Positions 42,437-50,987 of a DNA stretch of 64,000 nt are shown here, piece by piece; position 1 is the stretch's first letter, and the number at the start of each line of letters is the position of its first letter. The stretch is from Oceanihabitans sp. 2_MG-2023 (GTDB lineage Bacteria; Bacteroidota; Bacteroidia; Flavobacteriales; Flavobacteriaceae), in assembly GCF_030547245.1 (NCBI RefSeq), contig NZ_JAUOQT010000004.1, forward strand, positions 412,128 to 476,127, given 5' to 3'. A program made the translations under genes and the position numbers. The notes below the pieces were generated by a model. That model did not search any database. It was not told the origin of the DNA and saw only the letters and a program-made list of their open reading frames with translations.

Positions 42437-43183
42437 CTAACTTCGACTAATACTTCCAGAGCCAGCAACTTTAGTATCTTCTTTTTTAGGGTTTCCAGAA
42501 TATTCTATATCACCAGAACCAGAGACTCTTGCTTTTAAAAATTCGGTGCTAACTACTTCTGCATCACCAGAACCTGTTACAGAAACCTCTGTGTTTTCTG
42601 ATTGTAGGCTGTTTCCGTTGAAATCTCCAGAACCTGTAACACTAGCTTCAAGGTTAGTCGTTTTTCCTTTTAAAGTTACATTTCCAGAACCTGTTACGCT
42701 TCCTTCTGCATTATTGGTATTAATATCTAATACAATATCTCCAGATCCAGTTAAATCTACATCTAAATCGGTAGTGTTAATGGTATTAGTATTCCATAAA
42801 TCTCCAGATCCTGTTAGTGATACTTTGTTTATATCTTCAAAAGGAATTGTAATTTTAATTGTTTTATTATAGCTAGTACTTAAGTTAACTCCTTTTTCTA
42901 CTTTTACTACCAACGTATTGTTTTTTACCTCTGTTACAATATGTTCTAATAGGTTTTCTTCTCCTTCGATAGTAATTTTCCCTTCTTGTCCTTTTACTAA
43001 AATAAAGTCCATAGATCCTGTGCAAGCAACAGCATCATAATCGTTAGTGGTTCTAGAGATGGTAGTAACATTACCGTTTCCTTTTACTTTATTACCAAAC
43101 CAAGATTGTGCTTGTGTTTGCGTAGTTAATAAAATAGTCGCAACTATTAAAATAGATTTTTGAAATGATTTTAAAGTTTTCAT
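42437..43183 (-). CDS. Head GIN domain protein (DUF2807), exported
   Basis: A 248-residue exported protein: signal MKTLKSFQKSILIVATILLTT..QAQ, then a parallel beta-helix built from repeated T/A-G-S-G-D turns (ACTGSMDFILV, VSLTGSGDLW, VDLTGSGDIV, SVTGSGNVT, SVTGSGDFN, SVTGSGDAE). This is the head-GIN/DUF2807 family. Function unknown, though the helix resembles surface adhesins. It is the last gene of the ECF sigma operon, 33 bp after the preceding gene. Confidence 0.9.
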   Translation of the reverse strand: MKTLKSFQKSILIVATILLTTQTQAQSWFGNKVKGNGNVTTISRTTNDYDAVACTGSMDFILVKGQEGKITIEGEENLLEHIVTEVKNNTLVVKVEKGVNLSTSYNKTIKITIPFEDINKVSLTGSGDLWNTNTINTTDLDVDLTGSGDIVLDINTNNAEGSVTGSGNVTLKGKTTNLEASVTGSGDFNGNSLQSENTEVSVTGSGDAEVVSTEFLKARVSGSGDIEYSGNPKKEDTKVAGSGSISRS

Positions 43184-43216
43184 AATTTTCGTTTTTTGAT
43201 GGATGATTGTTATTTA

Positions 43217-44311
43217 TTAATTTTTCTTTAGTGTTACGCTTCCGTAATCGGAGGATATGCTAAGTGTGTTTCCAGAATTTGTATTCCCATTATAACCTTC
43301 GTAATATTTGTCTGTAGATTCAATTCTTTTTTTAGTGAATTCTAATCCTTCATAATCTCTTAATGAAGCATATTCTAAATCTATATTAAAGTTAAAGTTA
43401 TAGTTAGGATGATAGCCAATAGTTATTCCTACGTAATCGGATACTATATTAACATTTTTTGCATTTGCAGTTATGTTTTCAATTTTTATAGAACCATAAT
43501 CTGCATTAATAGTTAGGTTTTTGTAAATATCTCCTATTCTAGTTGTAAGATAATCGCCATCTCCTTTTATATTATTTGCTTTTTCAATATAAATAGATCC
43601 ATAATCACAATCGTAAGTAACATCTTCTGCAATTTCGACAACCGATTTTGTGTAGTCTGCAATAATATCTAAATCTTTAGCTTTTGCTACTGTAAAGCCA
43701 CTATAATCTGCGTTTATTTTTCCCTTTTTAATGTATTCAAAATAGCAATTATTAGAGTAGTCAAAATTGATATTGTTCGTGTCTCCTAAAAGTTCTTTGG
43801 TAGTAATTTTTCCGTAATCGCAATTAATTGCAGTATTGCCTTTTAATTTATCTAGATTAATATTGCCATAATCATTATATAGGTTTACATTATTGGTAAT
43901 AGGCATTTTTATTACGTAATTAATCTTCATATTAACGCTATTGCCTTTATTCCATTTCCACCAAGAGCTAGATTTACTATTGTTAAAAAGTGTCTTTGCA
44001 GAAACTTGGTTAGAAGAAGCTTCAAAATTAACAGAGATGTCGTCTAATTTTTCCTGTACTTTTTCTAGATCATTACCATTTGTTGTTATGGTAACTTCAA
44101 AGACTATTCGGTTTTCTTCCCAAGTAATAATGTCTAAATTACCATAACTATTATCTACTTTTAAAGTAGCATCTGGAGTAACATTAAATTCTTTTTTTAT
44201 TACTTTTTCTTTGGTATGTTTTCCTATATGAACAGGGTTTGTACCTGCAACAAGTAACATTGGTAATAGCATAAAAGCTATAAGGGTTTTATATAGTTGT
44301 GCTGTTCTCAT
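43217..44311 (-). CDS. Exported beta-helix protein (DUF4097-like)
   Basis: A 364-residue protein with a signal-like N-terminus (LIAFMLLPMLLVAG) and repeated short beta units of the DUF4097/GIN type, such as LYNDYGNINLDKLKG, NCDYGKITTKELLG, INADYGSIKIENI and ISSDYGSVTLKKN. Each repeat has a DYG core. It overlaps the anti-sigma gene by 23 bp and is followed by the GIN protein. Its position suggests it is either a regulon member or an envelope sensor for the sigma factor. No catalytic residues are visible. Confidence 0.78.
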   Translation of the reverse strand: MRTAQLYKTLIAFMLLPMLLVAGTNPVHIGKHTKEKVIKKEFNVTPDATLKVDNSYGNLDIITWEENRIVFEVTITTNGNDLEKVQEKLDDISVNFEASSNQVSAKTLFNNSKSSSWWKWNKGNSVNMKINYVIKMPITNNVNLYNDYGNINLDKLKGNTAINCDYGKITTKELLGDTNNINFDYSNNCYFEYIKKGKINADYSGFTVAKAKDLDIIADYTKSVVEIAEDVTYDCDYGSIYIEKANNIKGDGDYLTTRIGDIYKNLTINADYGSIKIENITANAKNVNIVSDYVGITIGYHPNYNFNFNIDLEYASLRDYEGLEFTKKRIESTDKYYEGYNGNTNSGNTLSISSDYGSVTLKKN

Positions 44312-44846
44312 TATAATTATTCTTTAATTGTTTAATGTTTTCTATTTGTGATAATGTGTTTTGTAGAATATCAATTCTGTTTTGAAAATTGCTAATCATG
44401 GCATAGATAACGCGCTTGTCTTCGCCACTTTCCGATAAATCTTCTTTTAAGCCTTGATATTCTTTTTCTAATCGTTGCATTTGCATCATTGCATCTGCAA
44501 TTAATAATTTTGTTTCTGGATTAGATTCTTGTTCTATTTTTGTTAATTCACTTGCAATTGCATTAGTAAAGAAATTTTGTGTTTCTGCCATTTCGGGAGA
44601 AATACTTGCTAGATCATTAACCGCTTCTTCTTGTTGTGTAGTTACAAAAACAGTAACTAAAATTGCTAATGTGGCAGCAATACCAAGAAAAGGTTTCCAA
44701 AAATTATTTTTTGGTTTAGATGTATATGCAATTTCTTGCTTGTTTAGTTTCTTTAAAAATCTTTTTTCATGATCTAGTGTAGGAGTTTCTACATCAAAAT
44801 CATCTTTTAAATTATCAAAGAGTGTATCTAAATTGTCTTTTTTCAT
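44289..44846 (-). CDS. Anti-sigma-factor-like membrane protein
   Basis: A 185-residue protein. The N-terminal ~40 residues (LDTLFDNLKDDFDVETP, HEKRFLKKLN) are cytoplasmic and acidic, followed by one transmembrane helix (residues ~47-65, FLGIAATLAILVTVFVTT) and a periplasmic ~115-residue region that is a long coiled coil (MQMQRLEKEYQGLKEDL). It lies 5 bp after the ECF sigma factor and overlaps the next gene by 23 bp. The layout is that of a transmembrane anti-sigma factor, although it lacks a recognisable zinc-binding HxxxCxxC domain. Confidence 0.75.
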   Translation of the reverse strand: MKKDNLDTLFDNLKDDFDVETPTLDHEKRFLKKLNKQEIAYTSKPKNNFWKPFLGIAATLAILVTVFVTTQQEEAVNDLASISPEMAETQNFFTNAIASELTKIEQESNPETKLLIADAMMQMQRLEKEYQGLKEDLSESGEDKRVIYAMISNFQNRIDILQNTLSQIENIKQLKNNYNENSTTI

Positions 44847-44851
44847 CTTTA

Positions 44852-45409
44852 TTAATTTTCTACTAGTTCTAATTTTTTTCTTAAGCTTTCTTTTGCTCGA
44901 GAAACTGTTGTTCTACAATTTGCATAAGTAAGATTCATAATTCCACTTATTTCCTCGTAATCATATCCTTCAATAAGATGCAATGTTAGCGCAATTCGGT
45001 AATTGTCTTTTAGTAATTTCATAGTCTCTAAAACTTGTTGCGCTTTTAAGTTTGTAAACTCGTAATCACTAGAAATACCATCATTGTCTTCCATTTTATA
45101 CAATACATCATCTAAAGGAACGTCTTGATACTTATTATTTTTATTAAAATGATAAATACTATTATTAATTACAATTCGCTTTAACCAAGCACCAAAAGTC
45201 ATTGTATCTTTTATAGTGTCTAGTTTTGTAAAAGCCGAAAGAAAAGAATCTTGCATAATATCTTCTGCTTCAAATCTATCTTTTACAATTCTATATGCTA
45301 CATTAAACATTGCTTTATAGTACCTATTGTAAATCTCCAATTGCGCAAATTGGTTGTTAGATCTACATAGCGCTATGAGCTGTTCGATATTTTGGTTGGT
45401 TAGTGTCAA
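44852..45409 (-). CDS. ECF-type RNA polymerase sigma factor
   Basis: A 185-residue sigma factor with regions 2 and 4 only: region 2 in AEDIMQDSFLSAFTKLD and the downstream FGAWLKRIVINNSIYHF; region 4 helix-turn-helix in YEEISGIMNLTYANCRTTVSRAKESLRKK form (residues ~145-180). It starts the operon sigma/anti-sigma/DUF4097-like/head-GIN, a set also recurrent in Bacteroidota. A 17-bp palindrome lies about 43 bp upstream of its start. Its promoter targets are unknown. Confidence 0.9.
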   Translation of the reverse strand: MTLTNQNIEQLIALCRSNNQFAQLEIYNRYYKAMFNVAYRIVKDRFEAEDIMQDSFLSAFTKLDTIKDTMTFGAWLKRIVINNSIYHFNKNNKYQDVPLDDVLYKMEDNDGISSDYEFTNLKAQQVLETMKLLKDNYRIALTLHLIEGYDYEEISGIMNLTYANCRTTVSRAKESLRKKLELVEN

Positions 45410-45451
45410 AAAAATTAAATCAAATTGTTATAGTATAGATACGCATAAAGA

Positions 45452-45468
45452 TAAACTGTTACAGTTTA
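45452..45468. promoter_or_regulatory. Perfect palindrome upstream of the ECF sigma operon
   Basis: TAAACTGT-T-ACAGTTTA, 17 bp and perfect, 43 bp upstream of the minus-strand sigma start. It has the form of a dimeric regulator binding site. Confidence 0.45.
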
Positions 45469-45527
45469 CAAATAAAAACTTTCTATTTTTTCTGTCTATT
45501 GGCATATTAATTGACTTTAATGTATAG

Positions 45528-45569
45528 AATGAATACTAGAGAAATGATAGCAATACGCTGGTATTCATT
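45528..45569. promoter_or_regulatory. Inverted repeat upstream of lon
   Basis: AATGAATAC (45528-45536) and GTATTCATT (45561-45569) form a perfect 9-bp inverted repeat with 24 bp between, ending 86 bp upstream of the lon start. Confidence 0.4.
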
Positions 45570-45655
45570 GTAGTAAGTTAAAAAATAGTATTAATTTTAA
45601 ACAAAAATCATTTTGTTATTATTTTAATTAATGACATTATGACTTAAATATATAT

Positions 45656-48109
45656 ATGAAAAAATCAAGTTTATTAGGCCTTGACAGTTTGTCATTACAG
45701 GATTTTGATGAAAATTCAGAGTTAATTCCATTAATGACACCTGAAGATGAAGAAGAAATAAATAAAGAAAAACTACCAGAAACCTTACCAATTCTTTCTT
45801 TAAGAAACACGGTTTTGTTTCCAGGAGTTGTAATTCCAATAACAGCAGGTAGAGATAAATCGATCAAGTTAATTAACGATGCCAATAAAGGAAGTAAAGT
45901 TATTGGAGTTGTTGCTCAAAAAGATGAAAGTGTAGAAGATCCCAAAGCAGGAGATATACACGAGACTGGAACTGTTGCTAGAATTTTACGTGTTTTAAAA
46001 ATGCCAGATGGTAATACAACAGTGATTATTCAAGGTAAAAAACGTTTTAAAGTTGCAGAAGTTATAACAGAAGAACCTTACATGAATGCTACCATTCGTG
46101 AAGTTCCTGAAGCTAAACCAGCAAAAGAGAATAAAGAGTTTGATGCTATTATAGATTCTATAAAGGAGCTTGCTTTACAAATAATTAAAGATAGCCCAAA
46201 CATACCAAGCGAAGCTTCTTTTGCAATTAAGAATATTGAAAGCAATTCGTTTTTAATAAACTTTGTATCGTCTAATATGAATCTTTCTGTAAAAGAAAAA
46301 CAACTTTTATTAGAAAATAATGATTTAAAAGAACGTGCTCTTGCAACATTAAAATATATGAATTTAGAGTTTCAAAAATTGGAACTTAAAAATGATATTC
46401 AATTAAAGGTTCAAAGTGATATGAGCCAACAACAACGCGAATATTTCTTACACCAGCAAATGAAAACGATCCAAGAAGAACTTGGTGGTGGTGTTTCGTC
46501 TGGAGAAGAAGTAGAAGAAATGCGTACTCGTGCTAAAACTAAAAAGTGGGATGATAAAGTTGCAGCGCATTTTAAAAAGGAATTAGCTAAAATGCAACGT
46601 ATGAATCCGCAAGTTGCAGAATACTCCATACAACGTAACTATCTTGATCTGTTTTTAGATTTGCCTTGGAATGATTTTTCTAAAGATAAATTTGATTTAA
46701 AAAGAGCTAAAAAAATATTAGATAGAGATCATTATGGTTTAGATGATGTAAAACAACGTATCATCGAGCATCTTGCAGTTATTAAATTGCGAAAAGATAT
46801 GAAGTCCCCAATTCTTTGTTTATATGGACCTCCTGGAGTTGGTAAAACATCTTTAGGGAAATCTATTGCTGAAGCTTTAGGTAGAGAATATGTACGTATG
46901 TCACTTGGTGGTTTACGTGATGAAGCAGAAATTCGCGGACATAGAAAAACGTATATTGGTGCAATGCCAGGACGAATTCTTCAAAGTTTGAAAAAAGCAG
47001 GAACTGCAAATCCGGTTTTTGTTTTAGATGAAATAGACAAGCTTTCTAATTCGCATCAAGGGGACCCTTCTTCTGCAATGTTAGAAGTGTTAGATCCAGA
47101 ACAAAATAGTGCCTTTTATGACAACTTTTTAGAAATGGGCTTCGATCTTTCTAAAGTCATGTTTATTGCAACCTCTAATAGTTTATCTACCATTCAACCT
47201 GCTTTAAGAGATAGAATGGAAATTATAAATGTTACAGGTTATACTATTGAAGAAAAGGTAGAAATAGCAAAACGTCATTTATTACCTAAACAATTAAAAG
47301 AACATGGTTTAACAGACAAGCATCTTAAAATAGGAAAGCCGCAATTAGAAAAAATAGTGGAAGGATATACAAGAGAATCTGGTGTTCGTAGTTTAGAAAA
47401 GCAAATTGCAAAAATGGTGCGTTATGCAGCCAAAAATATTGCGATGGAAGAAGCATACGATGTAAAAGTATCTAACGAAGATATTATTACTGTGCTTGGG
47501 GGACCAAAACTAGAAAGAGATAAATACGAAAATAATAATGTAGCAGGAGTAGTTACAGGATTAGCTTGGACTAGAGTAGGAGGAGATATTTTATTTATAG
47601 AATCCATTCTTTCTAAAGGAAAAGGAGCAATGACCATTACTGGAAACCTTGGTAAAGTCATGAAAGAATCTGCAACCATTGCGATGGAATATATTAAAGC
47701 AAATGCAGAAGAATTAGGAGTTAATCCAGAAGTTTTTGCTAAATACAATGTGCATATTCACGTACCAGAAGGAGCTACACCAAAAGATGGACCAAGTGCT
47801 GGTGTTACTATGTTAACTTCTTTAGTATCTTTGTTTACGCAACGTAAAGTAAAAAAGAGCTTAGCAATGACTGGTGAAATTACGTTAAGAGGAAAAGTAT
47901 TACCTGTTGGCGGAATTAAAGAAAAAATTCTAGCAGCTAAGCGTGCAAGAATAAAAGAAATATTACTTTGCGAAGATAATAGACGTGATATCGAGGAGAT
48001 TAAACCAGATTATTTAAAAGGATTAACTTTCCATTATGTTTCAGAAATGAAAGATGTTATCGATATTGCAATAACAAATTCTAAAGTTAAGAATTATAAA
48101 AAACTGTAA
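45656..48109 (+). CDS. lon: ATP-dependent protease La (Lon)
   Basis: An 817-residue cytosolic AAA+ serine protease that degrades misfolded and regulatory proteins. In order: the N-terminal Lon substrate domain (~40-240, [19 protein letters not shown]), AAA+ ATPase with Walker [14 protein letters not shown], Walker [11 protein letters not shown], and the proteolytic domain with the catalytic Ser (about residue 714) in [10 protein letters not shown] and Lys (about 757) in [10 protein letters not shown]. Length is normal for the family with an extra acidic N-terminal leader of ~40 residues. It is followed 2 bp later by the LysM gene. The upstream intergenic region carries an inverted repeat. Confidence 0.97.
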   Translation: MKKSSLLGLDSLSLQDFDENSELIPLMTPEDEEEINKEKLPETLPILSLRNTVLFPGVVIPITAGRDKSIKLINDANKGSKVIGVVAQKDESVEDPKAGDIHETGTVARILRVLKMPDGNTTVIIQGKKRFKVAEVITEEPYMNATIREVPEAKPAKENKEFDAIIDSIKELALQIIKDSPNIPSEASFAIKNIESNSFLINFVSSNMNLSVKEKQLLLENNDLKERALATLKYMNLEFQKLELKNDIQLKVQSDMSQQQREYFLHQQMKTIQEELGGGVSSGEEVEEMRTRAKTKKWDDKVAAHFKKELAKMQRMNPQVAEYSIQRNYLDLFLDLPWNDFSKDKFDLKRAKKILDRDHYGLDDVKQRIIEHLAVIKLRKDMKSPILCLYGPPGVGKTSLGKSIAEALGREYVRMSLGGLRDEAEIRGHRKTYIGAMPGRILQSLKKAGTANPVFVLDEIDKLSNSHQGDPSSAMLEVLDPEQNSAFYDNFLEMGFDLSKVMFIATSNSLSTIQPALRDRMEIINVTGYTIEEKVEIAKRHLLPKQLKEHGLTDKHLKIGKPQLEKIVEGYTRESGVRSLEKQIAKMVRYAAKNIAMEEAYDVKVSNEDIITVLGGPKLERDKYENNNVAGVVTGLAWTRVGGDILFIESILSKGKGAMTITGNLGKVMKESATIAMEYIKANAEELGVNPEVFAKYNVHIHVPEGATPKDGPSAGVTMLTSLVSLFTQRKVKKSLAMTGEITLRGKVLPVGGIKEKILAAKRARIKEILLCEDNRRDIEEIKPDYLKGLTFHYVSEMKDVIDIAITNSKVKNYKKL

Positions 48110-48111
48110 TT

Positions 48112-48837
48112 ATGAGGTCTCTAATTTTTATTTTAACTTGTTTCGTTTCGTTTGCTTCCTTTGCACAAGAAGCAGAAGCTAAAGAAGAATTTCTTCCTAT
48201 AAATCTAGAAGGAAAAGAAGCATTCCTTTCTACTAAAACAGGAGAATATGTTTTTTTAGAACATGCAAAAACAGATGCAACTAAATTAGAGACTACTAAT
48301 AATGGTGTTATTTATACAGATATAAAAACACATGATGTAGCCAAAAAGGAAACGATTTCTAAAATTGCAAAACTCTATAGTTTAAGCAAGGAAGAGGTAA
48401 TAAAACAAAATAAATTATCTAATTCTAAATTAAGTATTGGTCAGCAACTTAAAATCATTAAAAAAATAGTAGTAAAATCTAGTAGCCCTGTTATTAGTCA
48501 AGAAGAAGCTACAATTATAGCAAAGTTGAGTCCAGGTCAAACACCAACTGGTTTAGATGCTGCTCCTACAAATAGACCTACTGTAGTTACATCTAGTCCT
48601 GTTGTAAAGGAAACAGAAGTAACTAAAAAAGCAGAAGAAATTGAAAATACAGAAGAAATTATTGAAAATGTGAAGGCTTCCACTAAAAATTCTTTAAATT
48701 CTTTTTACACAGTTAAAAAAGGTGACAACTTGTACAACATTGCTAAAAGGCATGATATATCAGTAGATGTCCTTAAAAAATTAAACAATTTAGAATCCAA
48801 TAATCTAAGTATTGGGCAAAAGTTAAAGCTTCAATAA
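48112..48837 (+). CDS. Exported protein with two LysM domains
   Basis: A 241-residue exported protein with signal LTCFVSFASFAQ. It carries two LysM domains: one at residues ~70-118 (THDVAKKETISKIAKLYSLS) and one at the C-terminus (FYTVKKGDNLYNIAKRHDIS, ~195-241). LysM binds peptidoglycan. Between them is a low-complexity Thr/Glu/Lys-rich linker (KETEVTKKAEEIENTEE). There is no catalytic domain. It starts 2 bp after lon, so it is co-transcribed with it, and 54 bp ahead of porQ. Confidence 0.9.
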   Translation: MRSLIFILTCFVSFASFAQEAEAKEEFLPINLEGKEAFLSTKTGEYVFLEHAKTDATKLETTNNGVIYTDIKTHDVAKKETISKIAKLYSLSKEEVIKQNKLSNSKLSIGQQLKIIKKIVVKSSSPVISQEEATIIAKLSPGQTPTGLDAAPTNRPTVVTSSPVVKETEVTKKAEEIENTEEIIENVKASTKNSLNSFYTVKKGDNLYNIAKRHDISVDVLKKLNNLESNNLSIGQKLKLQ

Positions 48838-48891
48838 AAATATATTTCTTATATCTACGTTTTAAGATAGATTTAGTTACTTTGCATCTTT

Positions 48892-49911
48892 ATGGTTAAG
48901 AAATATTTTACTTGTATTTGTCTTTTGTACTTTGTTACTTCTAATGCGCAATTAGGAGGAGAAACAACATACCAATTTTTAAACTTGGTGTCTTCCCCTC
49001 GTCAAGCAGCGCTTGGAGGAAAAGTGTTAACTAACGTAGATTACGATGTAACGCAAGCTATATTTAATCCAGCTACTATTAATTTAGATATGGATAATCA
49101 ATTAGCGGTAAATTATTCTAGCTATTTAGGAGGTGTAAACTATGGTACTGCTGCATATGCATATACTGTAGATAGAAGAAATCTAACCTATCATGTAGGA
49201 GTTACTTATATTAATTATGGAAGTTTTGATGGTTATGATGAACAAGGTAATGCTACTTCCTCCTTTTCCGGTAATGAAGCAGCAGTCTCGTTTGGACATG
49301 CAAGACAAATAGGATATTCCAATTTTTATTTAGGAGGGAATATAAAATTAATCACATCAAAACTAGAAGAATATAGCTCTATTGGAGCTGCTATAGATGC
49401 AGGCTTAATTTATATAAACGAAGACATAGAGTTTCAAGCAACATTGGTTCTTAGAAATGCTGGATTACAAATTACTACCTATGCTGGACAAAATGAACCT
49501 TTACCCTTTGAGGTAGACTTTGGTATGTCGCAAACATTAGAATTTGTTCCAATACGTTGGCATTTAACTTTCGAGAATTTGCAGAAATGGCCAATAGGAG
49601 CTTCAAACCCAGCAAGAGCTACAACAGATCTAGAAGGAAACCAAACGCAAGAAGAAGTTGGTTTTTTTAATCAAGTTTTACGTCATACAATAATAGGAGC
49701 AGAGCTGTTTCCAGAAGGAGGTTTTCAAGTTAGATTTGGTTATAACTTTAGAAGAGCAGAAGAACTTAGAATTGTTGAACAAAGAAACTTTTCTGGATTA
49801 TCTGCAGGAATTTCAATCAAATTAAACAAATTGCGTTTTAGTTATACACACGCTAAATATACAAGTGCAGCAAATGCTAACTTTTTCGGTTTACAAATTG
49901 ATTTACAATAA
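48892..49911 (+). CDS. porQ: Type IX secretion system protein PorQ
   Basis: A 339-residue outer-membrane beta-barrel of the T9SS. The signal peptide ends in VTSNAQ. The family-specific opening TTYQFLNLVSSPRQAALGGK follows, then barrel strands and a C-terminal NFFGLQIDLQ. PorQ and PorV-type barrels act in the attachment step, in which cargo cleaved from its sorting domain is fixed to lipopolysaccharide (known for P. gingivalis). The neighbour cmk, 30 bp downstream, is the usual porQ neighbour in Bacteroidota. The other T9SS genes are not in the window apart from the PorP/SprF pair. Confidence 0.94.
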   Translation: MVKKYFTCICLLYFVTSNAQLGGETTYQFLNLVSSPRQAALGGKVLTNVDYDVTQAIFNPATINLDMDNQLAVNYSSYLGGVNYGTAAYAYTVDRRNLTYHVGVTYINYGSFDGYDEQGNATSSFSGNEAAVSFGHARQIGYSNFYLGGNIKLITSKLEEYSSIGAAIDAGLIYINEDIEFQATLVLRNAGLQITTYAGQNEPLPFEVDFGMSQTLEFVPIRWHLTFENLQKWPIGASNPARATTDLEGNQTQEEVGFFNQVLRHTIIGAELFPEGGFQVRFGYNFRRAEELRIVEQRNFSGLSAGISIKLNKLRFSYTHAKYTSAANANFFGLQIDLQ

Positions 49912-49941
49912 AAAATAATTTAGACATCTCTAATTTATTAT

Positions 49942-50637
49942 ATGAATAATATTACCATAGCCATCGACGGATTTTCATCCACAGGAAAAAGTACAGTAGC
50001 AAAACAAATAGCAAAACATTTGGGTTACATTTATGTAGATTCTGGAGCAATGTATCGAGCTATTACGCTATATGCAATGCAACATGATTTTATTGATGAA
50101 AACCATTTTGACATAGAAGCTTTAGTTGCAAAGCTAGCAGAAATTAATATCAGCTTTTTATTTAATGAAAAATTAGGCTTTGCGGAGGTGTATTTAAATA
50201 GTGTAAATGTTGAAAAACAAATTAGAACACTCGAAGTATCCAGTTTTGTAAGCCAAATAGCAACCATTCCAGAAGTACGTTACCAATTGGTAAAACAACA
50301 GCAAAAAATGGGAAAAGATAAAGGCGTAGTAATGGACGGAAGAGATATTGGAACCGTAGTTTTTCCGTATGCTGAATTAAAAATATTTATGACTGCTTCT
50401 GCCGAAACTAGAGCACAACGTAGATTTGATGAGCTTATCAATAGAGGCGATAATGTCTCTTACAAAGATGTACTGCATAATGTACAAGAACGCGATTATA
50501 TAGATTCGCATAGAGAAGACTCGCCATTAGTAAAGGCAGATGATGCTGTAGAAATAGATAACTCGAACCTTTCTTTAGAAGAACAATTTAATAAAGTTTT
50601 AGATCTAGTTAACATGACTTTGAAGGATTCTGAGTAG
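49942..50637 (+). CDS. cmk: Cytidylate kinase
   Basis: A 231-residue enzyme that phosphorylates CMP/dCMP. The P-loop is IDGFSSTGKSTVAKQ at residues ~7-21, followed by YVDSGAMYRAIT (CMP binding), MDGRDIGTVVFP and a lid with RAQRRFDEL. It follows porQ by 30 bp and is followed by rpsA after a leader region. The order porQ-cmk-rpsA is also seen elsewhere in the phylum, where cmk-rpsA is common. Confidence 0.95.
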   Translation: MNNITIAIDGFSSTGKSTVAKQIAKHLGYIYVDSGAMYRAITLYAMQHDFIDENHFDIEALVAKLAEINISFLFNEKLGFAEVYLNSVNVEKQIRTLEVSSFVSQIATIPEVRYQLVKQQQKMGKDKGVVMDGRDIGTVVFPYAELKIFMTASAETRAQRRFDELINRGDNVSYKDVLHNVQERDYIDSHREDSPLVKADDAVEIDNSNLSLEEQFNKVLDLVNMTLKDSE

Positions 50638-50987
50638 TTAAAAATCTTAAATTATAAATTAGGTTTATTATAGATTAAAAACTTCGTTTTTTTAACCTAA
50701 CGAATTCCGCTAAAGTAGAATTGTTCTTCCTTCCGTTTAGCGAAGTAGCTAAGATGGATTATTTTTCTAAATTACAACTTCAATTTCAACTAGAAAACAT
50801 TTGAGAATCAAAAATATAATTGTAAATTTGCACTCCTTTTAGCGAATAGTAGAAATATAAAAGGGATAAAATAAAACAATTTTAACACTTCTGTGTGTTC
50901 TCGCATTTCATTTCTTAAAACATAACAGAATACAAAACATAATGTAAAGACGTTTAAATTAAACAATTACATTATTAAATTAATTTA
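50638..50987. other. Intergenic region and long 5' leader of rpsA
   Basis: A 350-bp gap without a gene. It holds a hairpin, CGCTAAA (50708-50714) with TTTAGCG (50736-50742) and an inner AGAA/TTCT, which could end cmk transcription. Then comes a clear promoter (TTTG 50800-50803, 19 bp, TAAATTTG 50823-50830). From there about 150 nt of leader precede the rpsA start, AT-rich and with no reading frame of note, where S1 feedback regulation would be expected. Confidence 0.5.
50800..50830 (+). promoter_or_regulatory. rpsA promoter
   Basis: TTTG at 50800-50803 and TAAATTTG at 50823-50830, 19 bp apart, an exact match to the Bacteroidota -33/-7 consensus. The expected start point is about 150 nt before the rpsA ATG. 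Confidence 0.65.
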
